Below are positions 19,025 through 27,717 of a stretch of DNA of 64,000 bases, piece after piece (within the stretch, counting starts at the first letter, position 1; every line of letters starts with the position of its first letter). Location of the stretch: the NCBI RefSeq assembly GCF_003751605.1, contig NZ_RJVJ01000003.1:310001-374000 (forward strand), given 5' to 3'. Both the position numbers and the translations under genes were made by a program. Under the pieces are notes generated by a model that did no database searches, had not been told where the DNA came from, and saw nothing but the letters and a program-made list of their open reading frames with translations. This DNA comes from Kitasatospora cineracea. GTDB taxonomy: Bacteria; Actinomycetota; Actinomycetes; Streptomycetales; Streptomycetaceae.

Positions 19025-20389
19025 GTGTTCTCCACCGTGCTGATCGCCAACCGCGGCGAGATCGCCCTGCGGATCGCCCGCACCTGCCGGGAGATGGGCA
19101 TCCGCACCGTCGCCCTGTACTCCACCGCCGACCGCGACTCGGCGGTGGTCCGCTTCGCCGACCGCGCCGTCCACCTCGGACCGGCCGCCGCCAGGCTCAG
19201 CTACCTGCACATCCCCTCCATCGTCGAGGCCGCCAAGCTCACCGGCGCCGAGGCCGTCCACCCCGGCTACGGCTTCCTCTCCGAGGACCCCGACTTCGCC
19301 GAGATCTGCGAGGCCAACGGCCTGACCTTCATCGGCCCGCCGCCGCGCGTCATGGAGCAGCTCGGCGACAAGGCCGTCGCCCGCCGCCTGATGGGCGAGG
19401 CCGGACTGCCCGTGCTGCCCGGCTCGGCCGGCGCCGTCCGCAGCCCCGCCGAGGCCCGCGCCACCGCCGCCCGGGTCGGCTACCCCGTCATCCTCAAGGC
19501 GGTGGCCGGCGGCGGCGGACGCGGCATGGCCGTGGTCCGCGACGACGCCGACCTGGCTGGCGCCTACCAGGAGACCCGGGCCCACGCCCGCGCCGTCTTC
19601 GGCGACGAACGGCTCTACCTGGAACGCTACGTGGACGGCGCCCGGCACATCGAGGTCCAGGTGCTCTGCGACAGCCACGGCAACGCCGTCCACCTCGCCG
19701 AACGCGACTGCTCCGTGCAGCGCCGCCACCAGAAGCTGATCGAGGAGTCCCCGGCGCCCAACCTGCCCGACCCGCTGCGCCGCGAGATCTGCGCCGCCGC
19801 CGTCCGCGGCGCGCTCGCCGTCGGCTACGTCGGCGCCGCCACCTTCGAGTTCGTGCTCGCCCCCGACGCCTCCTTCTACCTGATGGAGGTCAACTGCCGG
19901 CTCCAGGTCGAGCACCCCGTCACCGAGATGGTCACCGGCATCGACCTGGTCCGCGAACAGCTCACCATCGCCGCCGGTGAACCGCTCACCCTGCGCCAGG
20001 ACGCCGTCCGGCCGCGCGGCGCCGCCGTCGAGGCCCGGGTCAACGCCGAGGACCCCGACCGCGGCTTCCTGCCCACCCCCGGGCTGCTCACCGAGTTCGT
20101 CCCGCCCGGCGGCCCGTTCGTCCGGGTCGACACCCACGCCTACCCGGGCTGGCTGATCGGCCCCGACTACGACTCGCTGCTGGCCAAGACCGTCGCCTGG
20201 GCGCCCGACCGCGAACAGGCGATCGCCCGGCTCGACCGGGCCCTCGGCGAGTTCCGGATCGACGGCCCCACCGTCCGCACCACCACCGGCTACCTGCGCC
20301 GCACCCTCGCCGACCCGCGCTTCCGGGCCGGCCGGCACACCACCGGGCTGGTCGCCGAGATGGCCGCCGAGGAAGCCGCCGCGCACTGA
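19025..20389 (+). CDS. accC: Acetyl-CoA carboxylase, biotin carboxylase subunit
   Basis: 454-aa ATP-grasp enzyme that carboxylates the biotin of the adjacent BCCP. The N-terminal domain begins MFSTVLIANRGEIALRIARTC; the Gly-rich ATP loop is KAVAGGGGRGMAVV near residues 158-172; HIEVQVLCD and EVNCRLQVEHPVTEMVTGIDLV carry the catalytic and metal residues. Length equals stand-alone AccC. The start is GTG with a GAGGGGGCGG purine stretch. It is the last gene of the pigment operon before the bidirectional terminator at 20393. Confidence 0.93.
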   Translation: MFSTVLIANRGEIALRIARTCREMGIRTVALYSTADRDSAVVRFADRAVHLGPAAARLSYLHIPSIVEAAKLTGAEAVHPGYGFLSEDPDFAEICEANGLTFIGPPPRVMEQLGDKAVARRLMGEAGLPVLPGSAGAVRSPAEARATAARVGYPVILKAVAGGGGRGMAVVRDDADLAGAYQETRAHARAVFGDERLYLERYVDGARHIEVQVLCDSHGNAVHLAERDCSVQRRHQKLIEESPAPNLPDPLRREICAAAVRGALAVGYVGAATFEFVLAPDASFYLMEVNCRLQVEHPVTEMVTGIDLVREQLTIAAGEPLTLRQDAVRPRGAAVEARVNAEDPDRGFLPTPGLLTEFVPPGGPFVRVDTHAYPGWLIGPDYDSLLAKTVAWAPDREQAIARLDRALGEFRIDGPTVRTTTGYLRRTLADPRFRAGRHTTGLVAEMAAEEAAAH

Positions 20390-20392
20390 CCC

Positions 20393-20448
20393 GGACGTGA
20401 CGGAAGGGGCTGCCCGGAACGCTCCGGGCGGCCCCTTCCGTCACGTCC
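20393..20448. terminator. Bidirectional hairpin terminator between accC and the methyltransferase
   Basis: 26-bp arms separated by the 4-base loop ACGC; the arms match perfectly except for one pair that becomes a G-U wobble. It starts 3 bases after the accC stop and ends 2 bases before the stop of the convergent methyltransferase. No U-tract is needed in actinomycetes. It closes the pigment operon from one side and the methyltransferase from the other. Confidence 0.85.
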
Positions 20449-20450
20449 CG

Positions 20451-21515
20451 CTACGGCACGGTGCAGGAGAAGGCGTGCAGGTACGGGTTGACCGGGGCGA
20501 CCGCGTCCAGCCGCAGGCCGGACTCGGCGATCAGCGCGGTCAGGCTGCCCAGGGTGTGCTTGGCGCCGCCGACGTTCAGCAGGAGCAGCAGGTCCATCGC
20601 GGTGGTGAACCGCATCGAGGGGGAGTCGTCCACCAGGTTCTCCACGATCACCACCCGGGCGCCCGGCCGGGCCACCTGGCGCAGGTTGCGCAGCGTCCGG
20701 CGGGTGGAGTCGTCGTCCCACTCCAGGATGTTCTTCACCAGGTACAGGTCCGCCTGCACCGGCACGGCGGTGCGGCAGTCCCCGGGCACCAGCCGGACCC
20801 GGTCGGCCAGCGAACCGCCCGGCAGCAGCCGCGGGTCCGCGTGCTCGACCACCTTCGGCAGGTCCAGCAGGGTGCCGTGCAGGCCGGGGTGGCGCTCCAT
20901 CAGCTCGGCCAGCACCTGGCCCTGGCCGCCGCCGATGTCGGCCACCGAGGCGACGCCCGCCAGGTCGAGGAAACCCGCCAGGTCCTGCGCGGACTGGCGG
21001 CTGGACTGGGTCATCGCCCGGTTGAACAGCGCGGCGGACTCCGGCGCGTCGTCGTGCAGGTACTGGAAGAACTCCTTGCCGAAGGCGTCGCCGAACACGC
21101 TGCGCCCGGTGCGCACCGCGTCGTCCAGCCGGGACCAGGACTGCCAGGTCCACGGCTCGGTGCACCACAGGGCGATGTCGCGCAGGCTGCCCGGCTCGTC
21201 GGCGCGCAGCAGGCGCGACAGCGGGGTGTGCCGGTAGCGGCCGTCGGCGTCCTCGGCGAACACCTCGTAGCAGGCCAGCGCGCGCAGCAGCCGCCGCAGC
21301 GGGCCGGGCTCGACGTCCAGCCGACCGGCCAACTCCTCGGCGGTGGCGGGCTCCTGCTCCAGCACGTCCGGCAGCCGCAGGCTCGCGGCGGCGCGGACCG
21401 CGCCCGCGCAGGCGGCGCCGAACACCAGCTCGCGCAGCAGCATCGCGGGTGGGACGGCCGGGGCCTGGGGTGCGGTCGGGTTCGGCGGGGCGGTGGGGGC
21501 GGAAGTCACGGGCAT
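20451..21515 (-). CDS. SAM-dependent O-methyltransferase (hydroxyneurosporene/TcmN type)
   Basis: 354-aa class I methyltransferase with an N-terminal winged-helix dimerisation domain (residues about 30-110) and a SAM domain starting at VADIGGGQGQVLAEL near residue 190. GDCRTAVP, then YLVKNILEWDDDSTRRTLRNL and VVIVENLVDD, match the acetylserotonin/hydroxyindole and polyketide O-methyltransferase family, whose catalytic base is usually a His at the LxxWDD position; here it is Glu (ILEWDDD). The N-terminal 25 residues are Pro/Ala-rich. It is convergent with the pigment operon, so it is plausibly a tailoring enzyme for the pigment. Confidence 0.85.
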   Translation of the reverse strand: MPVTSAPTAPPNPTAPQAPAVPPAMLLRELVFGAACAGAVRAAASLRLPDVLEQEPATAEELAGRLDVEPGPLRRLLRALACYEVFAEDADGRYRHTPLSRLLRADEPGSLRDIALWCTEPWTWQSWSRLDDAVRTGRSVFGDAFGKEFFQYLHDDAPESAALFNRAMTQSSRQSAQDLAGFLDLAGVASVADIGGGQGQVLAELMERHPGLHGTLLDLPKVVEHADPRLLPGGSLADRVRLVPGDCRTAVPVQADLYLVKNILEWDDDSTRRTLRNLRQVARPGARVVIVENLVDDSPSMRFTTAMDLLLLLNVGGAKHTLGSLTALIAESGLRLDAVAPVNPYLHAFSCTVP

Positions 21516-21542
21516 GGCCTTTCTTCGGAGGACGGATGGGGA

Positions 21543-22655
21543 TCAGCAGTGGCCGGCGGGCTCTGAGGCGCCGCAGACGTTGCCGGTGAAGGTGTTGCCG
21601 GTGCCGCGCGGATCCCGGTCGGCGAGGTCGGCGGGCCGGTTGTCGCGCAGCGCGTTCCCGGTGACGGTGGCCCGGGCGTTGGGCGCGCCGACCACGCTCG
21701 GGTACAGCACGATGCCGCCCGACATCGGGGACGCGCCGGTGTGGTCGCTGACCTGGTTGCCGGAGACCGTGACGTCCTCGGTGCCGGTCAGCAGGATGCC
21801 GGTGCCCTGGACGAAGTCGAGCCGCGGATTGGGCGGGCAGTACCGGTTGTTCGCCCGCACCACGTTGTCCCGCACGGTCAGCGCCCCCGCCCGCGGCACC
21901 CCGTCGTCGCCGACCACGAACACGCCGCCGCAGTTCCCGGACGCCAGGTTGGCCGCCACCGTCAGCCCGCGCACCCGGCGCAGCTGCAGGCCGATCCGGT
22001 TGCCGGTCAGCCGGTTCTCCGACACCTCGGTGCCGAGGGTCTCCAGCGCACCGCCCTTGCGGTCGTACCAGTTGGCGACGAAGATCCCCGCCTGGCCGTT
22101 GTCCCGGGCCTCGTTGTCGGTCAGCGCGGTACGGGTCGACATCTCGACACTGATGCCCTGCAGGCCGTTGTCGTGCGCCGCCACCCCGCGCACCGTCAGC
22201 CGGTCGGTGACGGCCGCGCCCACGCCGTTGCGGGGGAAGCCCGCGACCGCCAGGGCCTCCACCACCACCCCCGACACCGTGTGCACCGGCGCGCCCTGCG
22301 GGTCCGAACTGCCCGTCACGCACACGCCGTCGCCGGCCCGCGCGCAGGCGCCGCGGTCGGCCGAATCGGGCACCAGGACGGTGGCGACGCCCTGGCCGCG
22401 CAGGGTCACGCGGTCGGTGGAGAGGGTCACGCTGCCCGGGTAGCGGCCCGCGGCGAGCTCCACCACGTCGCCGGGGGCGGCCGCGTCCAGGGCGGCCTGG
22501 ACGGAGGCGCCGGGCGCGACCCGGTACACGGCCGGGCCGGTGGGGGCCGCCGCGGCCGGGGCGGCGGCCAGCCCGGCGGGCACCGTGGCGGCACAGGACA
22601 GCAGAACGGCAGCGGCCCGGATCAGCGGGCGCGCCGGAGAGAGGAGAGCAGTCAT
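21543..22655 (-). CDS. Secreted right-handed parallel beta-helix protein
   Basis: 370-aa exported protein. Residues 1-37 are a signal peptide (Arg, then AAAVLLSCAATVPAGLAAAPAAAA). The mature chain shows the repeating NxLxxNxxxG pattern of pectate-lyase-like or NosD-like beta helices (VRDNVVRANN, VSENRLTGNRIGLQL, VSGNQVSDHTGAS, VTGNALRDN). The N-terminus of the mature domain, YRVAPGASVQAALDAAAPGDVVELAAG, is typical of periplasmic copper-binding or carbohydrate-active beta helices. Four to five Cys residues suggest disulfides. No catalytic site was identified. It lies 27 bases upstream of the methyltransferase in the same direction, possibly co-transcribed. Confidence 0.8.
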   Translation of the reverse strand: MTALLSPARPLIRAAAVLLSCAATVPAGLAAAPAAAAPTGPAVYRVAPGASVQAALDAAAPGDVVELAAGRYPGSVTLSTDRVTLRGQGVATVLVPDSADRGACARAGDGVCVTGSSDPQGAPVHTVSGVVVEALAVAGFPRNGVGAAVTDRLTVRGVAAHDNGLQGISVEMSTRTALTDNEARDNGQAGIFVANWYDRKGGALETLGTEVSENRLTGNRIGLQLRRVRGLTVAANLASGNCGGVFVVGDDGVPRAGALTVRDNVVRANNRYCPPNPRLDFVQGTGILLTGTEDVTVSGNQVSDHTGASPMSGGIVLYPSVVGAPNARATVTGNALRDNRPADLADRDPRGTGNTFTGNVCGASEPAGHC

Positions 22656-22896
22656 CGAAGAGCAGCCGGCTTCCAGACGTCGCGGTCACGGACGGCATGC
22701 GGGCCGGTCCGCCGCCTCGAAGCTATGGTCGCGCCCCGGGCCCGGCCAGCCGGGTTGGCGCGCACGGGTTGCCCGCACCCGCCGACCGGGTGGCGATGGC
22801 CGGAAAGGGGGAGGCGGGTACCACCCGTACACCCGATCGGGGGGCTCTGCGGCCGGGCAGCGGGCCCGTACCGGCGGCCCGAACCACTATGGATCC

Positions 22897-23196
22897 ATGG
22901 ACACGCAGAATGGACGAACCGTCGAGCAGACCGAACTCCTGGCCGCCGAACTGCGCCCCGCCGGCGCCGGCCGCACCGACCTCCGCACCGACTTCCACGC
23001 CGGTCCCCGCACCGATCTCGGGTTCGCGGAACCCGTCGCCGGCGTCGAGGCCGGCGGCGAGAGCAGCCTTGGGACCGCTCTTGAGAGCGGTCTTGAGAAC
23101 GGCCTCGAGAGCGGTCTTGAGACCGCCGTCGGACCGGACGGCGCCGAGGACCCGGCCTGGGACTACGAGGACGTCATCCTCCGCTCCGTCAACTGA
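22897..23196 (+). CDS. 99-aa acidic protein with tetrapeptide repeats, unknown function
   Basis: Short acidic protein starting at ATG 22897 (MDTQNGRTVEQTELLAAE). The central part repeats LESG/LENG/LESG/LETA, encoded by four copies of a CTTGAGAGCGGT-like 12-mer. The C-terminus is WDYEDVILRSVN. No domain was recognised and there is no signal peptide or membrane segment. The small size and conserved-looking tail would fit a RiPP precursor or a spore or regulatory protein, but there is no maturase nearby. It ends 40 bases before a perfect 60-bp palindrome that separates it from a convergent lipoprotein gene. Low confidence that it is expressed. Confidence 0.45.
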   Translation: MDTQNGRTVEQTELLAAELRPAGAGRTDLRTDFHAGPRTDLGFAEPVAGVEAGGESSLGTALESGLENGLESGLETAVGPDGAEDPAWDYEDVILRSVN

Positions 23197-23235
23197 CCCG
23201 GTGGCCCGTCGACCCGGTACCGGGACGACGGACCG

Positions 23236-23295
23236 GCCGAACGCCGGTGTGCCTGCCGCTCGACCGGTCGAGCGGCAGGCACACCGGCGTTCGGC
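23236..23295. terminator. Perfect 60-bp palindrome, bidirectional terminator
   Basis: 30-bp arms, exact reverse complements with no loop, centred between bases 23265 and 23266 (core GACCGGTC). In RNA from either strand it would form a stem of about 28 bp. It sits between the stop of the small repeat protein (23196) and the stop of the convergent lipoprotein (23302), which is where a two-way terminator is expected. A perfect uninterrupted palindrome of this length is unusual. Confidence 0.85.
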
Positions 23296-23301
23296 GCCCG
23301 G

Positions 23302-23997
23302 TCAGTAGCGGTAGGCCTTGACCACCACCGGGAGCAGGTTGGTGTCCTTGCCCAGCTTGCTGAACGCCACCGGGTTGGCCGTCGCGCCCGCCGCCAGGTG
23401 CTCCACGCCGAGCACCTGGCTGTCCACGCTCTTGCCGGTGCTGTCGGTGAAGTCGACCTGGATCGCGTAGGACCGGGTCTCGGTGGTGCTGTTGGTGACC
23501 GTGATGATCGCCGCGGTCAGGTCGCCGGAGGTCGAGTTCGGCACACCGGTCAGCGTCACGTCCGTCATCGCGTTGCCCGCGTCCGGGACGGCCGCCAGCA
23601 CCTCCGCGGCCTTCGCCCGGGTGGCCGCCAACTGGGCGTTGGCGGACGCCTCGAAGGAGGCCGCGCGCTCGGAGGCGCTGGCCTCCGCGGCCGACACCGA
23701 GGCCAGCGCCGACTCGTGCGCGGACGCGAAGGCGGACGGCGGCTCGCCCGAGAAGTTCGCCGCCTCCGGCGACGCCCCGACGGTGAACGTCGACATCGCC
23801 GCCTGCACCGGGTTCTCGCCCGAGGTGCCGCCGCAGGCCGCGATCACCGCGATCCCGGCGGCCGCGCCGGCCACCGCCAGCGACAGCCGCAGCCCGCGCC
23901 GCACCGGGCGCCGCCGCACCGGGTGCCGCTGCGGCGGCCCCACCGGCCCCTGCCGGACCAGCCCCCGGCCCGAACCGTTCCGCTCCGCGTCTCGCAT
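23302..23997 (-). CDS. Putative lipoprotein with FxLYD-like C-terminal domain
   Basis: 231-aa exported protein. A long Arg-rich N-terminus (residues 1-36) is followed by a hydrophobic stretch and the lipobox IAAC near residues 52-55, so membrane anchoring through a lipid is likely. Residues about 80-130 are an Ala/Ser/Glu-rich helical segment (SAAEASASERAASFEASANAQLAATRAKAAE), probably a coiled coil. The C-terminal 95 residues form a beta-sandwich-like domain (ITVTNSTTETRSYAIQVDFTDSTGKSVDSQVLGVEHLAAG) resembling FxLYD/DUF3426-type extracellular domains. The function is unknown. Confidence 0.75.
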   Translation of the reverse strand: MRDAERNGSGRGLVRQGPVGPPQRHPVRRRPVRRGLRLSLAVAGAAAGIAVIAACGGTSGENPVQAAMSTFTVGASPEAANFSGEPPSAFASAHESALASVSAAEASASERAASFEASANAQLAATRAKAAEVLAAVPDAGNAMTDVTLTGVPNSTSGDLTAAIITVTNSTTETRSYAIQVDFTDSTGKSVDSQVLGVEHLAAGATANPVAFSKLGKDTNLLPVVVKAYRY

Positions 23998-24258
23998 CCC
24001 GATGCACCCTCTCGTTCAGAACCGCGCCGGGCCCGTGCGCGCCGCGGTCGTTCCGGCAGGCCCACGGCCCGCGTCCGGACATGCGGAACCGGACGTCCGC
24101 CTCCGCCCTACGTCCCCATCGTCGGAGCCCGGCGGCCCCCGGGGCCAGCGGCGCTGCGCCATTGGGAGGAGTCCGACGGCCCGTCAGATCGGCGGTGCGG
24201 GCGGCGAGATACGTATGGCGGGCCGCGGCGGGTGCGCGGCGGCGACGGTGCGGGCGCC

Positions 24259-24281
24259 GGGACAGGACAGGACAGGACGGG
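24259..24281. repeat. Short GGACA tandem repeat upstream of the hydrolase
   Basis: Four to five units of GGACA in a row lie about 10 bases before the GGGAGGCGG ribosome binding site of the gene at 24291. The array is short and possibly incidental. Confidence 0.5.
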
Positions 24282-24290
24282 AGGCGGCGG

Positions 24291-25976
24291 GTGGCGGCAG
24301 CGGGGGAGCGGATCGTACGGCGGTGGCCGAGTTGGGGCGCGCTGGCCGGGGCGCTGCTGTGCTACGGACTGTCCTTCACCCCCTCGCTGCTGCCCCGACC
24401 CTGGTACCTGCAGGCCGCCGCCGGGGCGATCACCGCCGTGTTCGGCTACGGCATCGGGGCGTTCTCCGGGTACGTGGTCCGGGCGTGCGGCCCGGAGATC
24501 GAGGAGCGGGTGCGGCGGGCCGGCTGGTGGGTGCTGGCCGTGGCCGGCGGCGGCGCGGTGGTGGCCGTCACCGCGTGGAGCGTGCGCTGGCAGGGCGACC
24601 TGCGGAGGGCCGTCGGCATGGACCCGCGGATCGGCTGGTGGCAGTGGGCCCTGGTGCTGCCGGTCGCCCTGCTGCTCGGCGCGCTGCTGGTGCTGTGCGC
24701 CCGGGCGGTCCGGCTCGGCACCCGCCGGCTGCGGCGGATCCTCGGCCGCGCCGTCCCGAACTGGGCGGCCGCCGCCGGGGCCGCCGCCCTCGCCACCGTC
24801 CTGGTGGTCGGCTTCGTCGAGGGCTTCCTGCTGCGCGGGCTGCTCGACCTGGCCGAACGCGGCGCCGCGCTGGCCGACCGCACCACCTCGCCCGGCGTCG
24901 AACAGCCGCTGTCGCCGACCCTGTCCGGCAGCCCCGAGTCGTACGAGAGCTGGGCCGGCCTCGGTGCGAAGGGCCGCGACTTCGTCGGCCGCGCCCCCAC
25001 CGCCGCGCAGATCTCCGGCTTCACCGGACGCCCGGCCCTGGACCCGGTCCGGGCGTACGTCGGACTGCGGTCGGTGGACGGGACGGGCTTCGCCGAGGGC
25101 GCCCGGACCACCGCCGGACTGGCCGAGCGGGCCCGGCGCGCGGTCGCCGAACTCGACCGCGCCGGGGGCTTCCGGCGCAAGGTGCTGGTGGTGCTGGGCA
25201 CCACCGGCAGCGGCTGGGTCAACGAGCGGATCGCCAGACCGGTGGAGTACCTGTACGACGGCGACAGCGCCGAGGTCGCCTTCCAGTACTCGTACCTGCC
25301 GAGCTGGATCTCCTTCCTCACCGAGGGCGAGGCGACCGACGCCGGGAAGGCCCTGTACGACGCGGTGCACGCGCACTGGTCGCAACTGCCCGCCGACTCC
25401 CGGCCCCGGCTGATGGTGGCCGGCGAGAGCCTCGGCTCGTACGCCACCGAGCGGGCCTTCCCCGGCGGCGTCGAGCAGTTGACCGGGCAGACCGGGGGAG
25501 CGCTGCTGGTCGGGCCCACCCCCGACAACCCGCTGCGGGAGACGGTCACCGACCTGCGGCAGACCGGCAGCCCCGTCTGGCGGCCGGTCTACCGGGACGG
25601 ACAGCACGTGCGGTTCGCCCAGCAGCCCTCCGACTTCGCGGTGCCGGCCGGCGCCGCCTGGGAACAGCCGCGGGTGGTCTACCTGCAGAACGGCAGCGAC
25701 CCGGTGGTGTGGTGGGAACCCGCGCTGGTCTGGCGCCGACCCGAGTGGCTGAACGGGCAGCGGGCCCACGACGTCTCCCCGACCATGCGGTGGTACCCGC
25801 TGGTGACGTTCTGGCAGGTCACCTGCGACCTGGCCGCCTCCGAGGCGGTGCCCGAGGGGCACGGGCACCGCTACGGGCTGATGCCCGCCGAGGCGTGGGC
25901 GCGGATCGCGCCGCCCGAGGGGTGGACCCAGCAGGACACCGACCGGCTAGTGGCGTACCTGGCGGACCACCCCTGA
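24291..25976 (+). CDS. Membrane alpha/beta-hydrolase (Abhydrolase_9 family)
   Basis: 561-aa protein. The N-terminal third has about four to five hydrophobic membrane segments (ALAGALLCYGLSFTPSLLPRPWYLQ, WWVLAVAGGGAVVAVTAW, WALVLPVALLLGALLVLCA, AAAAGAAALATVLVVGFVEGFLL), matching the family's N-terminal module. The cytosolic or extracellular C-terminal domain contains the nucleophile elbow GESLGSYATE (Ser near residue 385) and VLGTTGSGWVNE. The actinobacterial PF15420/PF10081 pair has this layout; its substrate is unknown. The GTG at 24291 was chosen over upstream in-frame codons because it follows a purine-rich site and begins the conserved part. It converges with the DHA2 pump, leaving only 7 bases between stops. 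Confidence 0.8.
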   Translation: MAAAGERIVRRWPSWGALAGALLCYGLSFTPSLLPRPWYLQAAAGAITAVFGYGIGAFSGYVVRACGPEIEERVRRAGWWVLAVAGGGAVVAVTAWSVRWQGDLRRAVGMDPRIGWWQWALVLPVALLLGALLVLCARAVRLGTRRLRRILGRAVPNWAAAAGAAALATVLVVGFVEGFLLRGLLDLAERGAALADRTTSPGVEQPLSPTLSGSPESYESWAGLGAKGRDFVGRAPTAAQISGFTGRPALDPVRAYVGLRSVDGTGFAEGARTTAGLAERARRAVAELDRAGGFRRKVLVVLGTTGSGWVNERIARPVEYLYDGDSAEVAFQYSYLPSWISFLTEGEATDAGKALYDAVHAHWSQLPADSRPRLMVAGESLGSYATERAFPGGVEQLTGQTGGALLVGPTPDNPLRETVTDLRQTGSPVWRPVYRDGQHVRFAQQPSDFAVPAGAAWEQPRVVYLQNGSDPVVWWEPALVWRRPEWLNGQRAHDVSPTMRWYPLVTFWQVTCDLAASEAVPEGHGHRYGLMPAEAWARIAPPEGWTQQDTDRLVAYLADHP

Positions 25977-25983
25977 CGGGGCG

Positions 25984-27717
25984 TCAGCGGTGCGCGGGGG
26001 TGCCGGCGGTTTCCGCCTCCGCGGCGGGCTGCGTGGTGCCGGTGGTTTCCGCGCTGGGCCGTGCGGTGCCGGTGGTTCCTGCGGCGGGCTGCGTGGTGGC
26101 GGTGGTTTCCGCGCTGGGCTGCGCGGTGCCGGTGGTTCCTGCGGCGGGCCGCGTGGTGGCGGTGGTTTCCGCGCTCGGCCGCGCGGTGCCGGTGGTTTCC
26201 GCGGGGCGGTCGGGGCGGGTGCGCAGGAGGTGGTGGGCGAGGGCGGCGGCGCCCAGCAGCAGGACCGCCGAGACCCAGGCCGCGACCGTGATCCCGTGCA
26301 CGAACGCGCTGTTCGCGGTGGTGAGCAACTGCCCGGCCGGGCCCGCCGGAAGGGCGGCCGCGGCCTCGATCGCGCCACCCAGCGACTGGCCGGCCTGTTC
26401 CGCGAGCGCCGGGTCGGTACCCGCCGGGACGGACAGCGACCCCGCGTACAGGGCCGTCACGATCGAGCCGACCAGGGCGATGCCCAGCGCCGCGCCCAGT
26501 TCGTACGCCGTCTCCGACACGGCCGAGGCGGCACCCGCCTTGTCGGCCGGGGCGGCACCCAGCACCAGGTCCGAGGAGAGCGTGTACACCACGCCCTCGG
26601 CGGTGCCCAGCGCCAGGAAGGACGAGCCGAGCAGCAGGTAGGCGCTGTCCACCCGGACGAAGCCCAGCACGCCGATGCCCAGGCCCATCACGAACAGGCT
26701 CGCCGTCAGCACCCGGCGGGCGCCCGCGCGCCGCACCAGCCGGGCCGTCAGCAGACCGCCCGCCACCGAGCCGACGAAGGCCGGCATCTCGGCGAAGCCC
26801 GCGTGCAGCGGCGAGTAGCCGCGGACCAGCTGGAGGTACTGCGACATGAAGAAGATCACACCGGACAGGCCGATCAGGCAGATCAGCGAGGACACCACCG
26901 CGGCCGTGAAGCGCGCGTTCCGGAACAGCCGGACGTCCAGCAGCGGGGTCTCCAGGCGGAGCTGGCGCCGTACGAACACCGCCAGCGCGGCCGCGCCCAG
27001 CACGAACACCACCGGAGCCGTCCACTGCTCCAGGCCGTGCACGGCGAACTCCTTGACGCCGTACACCACGCCGATCACACCGGCCATCGAGAGCAGCACG
27101 CTCCCCACGTCCCACCGGCCCGGACGCGGATCGCGGGACTCCGGCAGCAGCCAGCCACCGAGCGCCAGCAGCAGCACCATCACCGGCAGGTTCAGCAGGA
27201 ACACCGACCCCCACCAGAAGTGCTCCAGCAGCACACCGCCCACCAGCGGGCCCAGCGCGGCACCGGCCGCCGCGCCCGCGCCCCAGACGCCGATCGCGGT
27301 GGCCCGCTCCTTCGCGTCCGGGAACAGCGTGCGGATCAGCGACAGCGTGGACGGCATGATCGTCGCGCCCGCCACGCCCAGCAGCGCCCGGGCCACGATC
27401 AGCCAGCCCGGGCCCGGCGCGTACGCCGCCAGCAGCGAGGCCGCGCCGAACGCGGCCGAACCCGCCAGCAGCACCCGCTTGCGGCCCAGCCGGTCGCTGA
27501 GCGCGCCCATCGACACCAGCAGGCCGGCCAGCACGAAGGAGTAGACGTCGCCGATCCAGAGCAGCTGGGTGCCGGACGGGCGGAGGGTCTCGGTGATCGA
27601 GGGGATGGCGAGGGAGAGCACCGTCGCGTCCACCGCCACCAGGGTGACGGCGAGCACGAGGACGCCGAGACCGGCCCAGCGGTGGACGGGCCGGGTGACG
27701 ACGGGGGTGGAACTCAT
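25984..27717 (-). CDS. DHA2 family MFS transporter with repetitive C-terminal tail
   Basis: 577-aa 14-TM drug exporter. VDATVLSLAIPSITETLRPSGTQLLWIGDVYSFVLAG opens TM1-TM2 and is typical of the SmvA/QacA subgroup; MGALSDRLGRKRVLL is motif A and GPLVGGVLLEHFWWGSVFLLN motif C. The last 75 residues are a Thr/Ala/Pro-rich tail of imperfect 20-residue repeats (TTGTAQPSAETTATTQPAAG). Its start overlaps the TetR gene stop by four bases (ATGA), so repressor and pump form one operon, TetR first. Efflux of cationic biocides is the family role. Confidence 0.87.
   Translation of the reverse strand: MSSTPVVTRPVHRWAGLGVLVLAVTLVAVDATVLSLAIPSITETLRPSGTQLLWIGDVYSFVLAGLLVSMGALSDRLGRKRVLLAGSAAFGAASLLAAYAPGPGWLIVARALLGVAGATIMPSTLSLIRTLFPDAKERATAIGVWGAGAAAGAALGPLVGGVLLEHFWWGSVFLLNLPVMVLLLALGGWLLPESRDPRPGRWDVGSVLLSMAGVIGVVYGVKEFAVHGLEQWTAPVVFVLGAAALAVFVRRQLRLETPLLDVRLFRNARFTAAVVSSLICLIGLSGVIFFMSQYLQLVRGYSPLHAGFAEMPAFVGSVAGGLLTARLVRRAGARRVLTASLFVMGLGIGVLGFVRVDSAYLLLGSSFLALGTAEGVVYTLSSDLVLGAAPADKAGAASAVSETAYELGAALGIALVGSIVTALYAGSLSVPAGTDPALAEQAGQSLGGAIEAAAALPAGPAGQLLTTANSAFVHGITVAAWVSAVLLLGAAALAHHLLRTRPDRPAETTGTARPSAETTATTRPAAGTTGTAQPSAETTATTQPAAGTTGTARPSAETTGTTQPAAEAETAGTPAHR
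26036..26206. repeat. 60-bp tandem repeats in the 3 prime end of the efflux gene
   Basis: Nearly three copies of a 60-bp unit, each built of two similar 30-bp halves ending in GTGGTTTCC or GTGGTTCCT. They encode the Thr/Ala-rich tail of the transporter. The unit length is a multiple of three, so copy-number change would alter tail length without frameshift. Confidence 0.75.

Noticed and set aside
22540..23196. Longer version of the 99-aa protein starting at 22540
   Set aside because: The extra N-terminus overlaps the secreted beta-helix gene on the other strand and its upstream region; the ATG at 22897 gives a compact frame.
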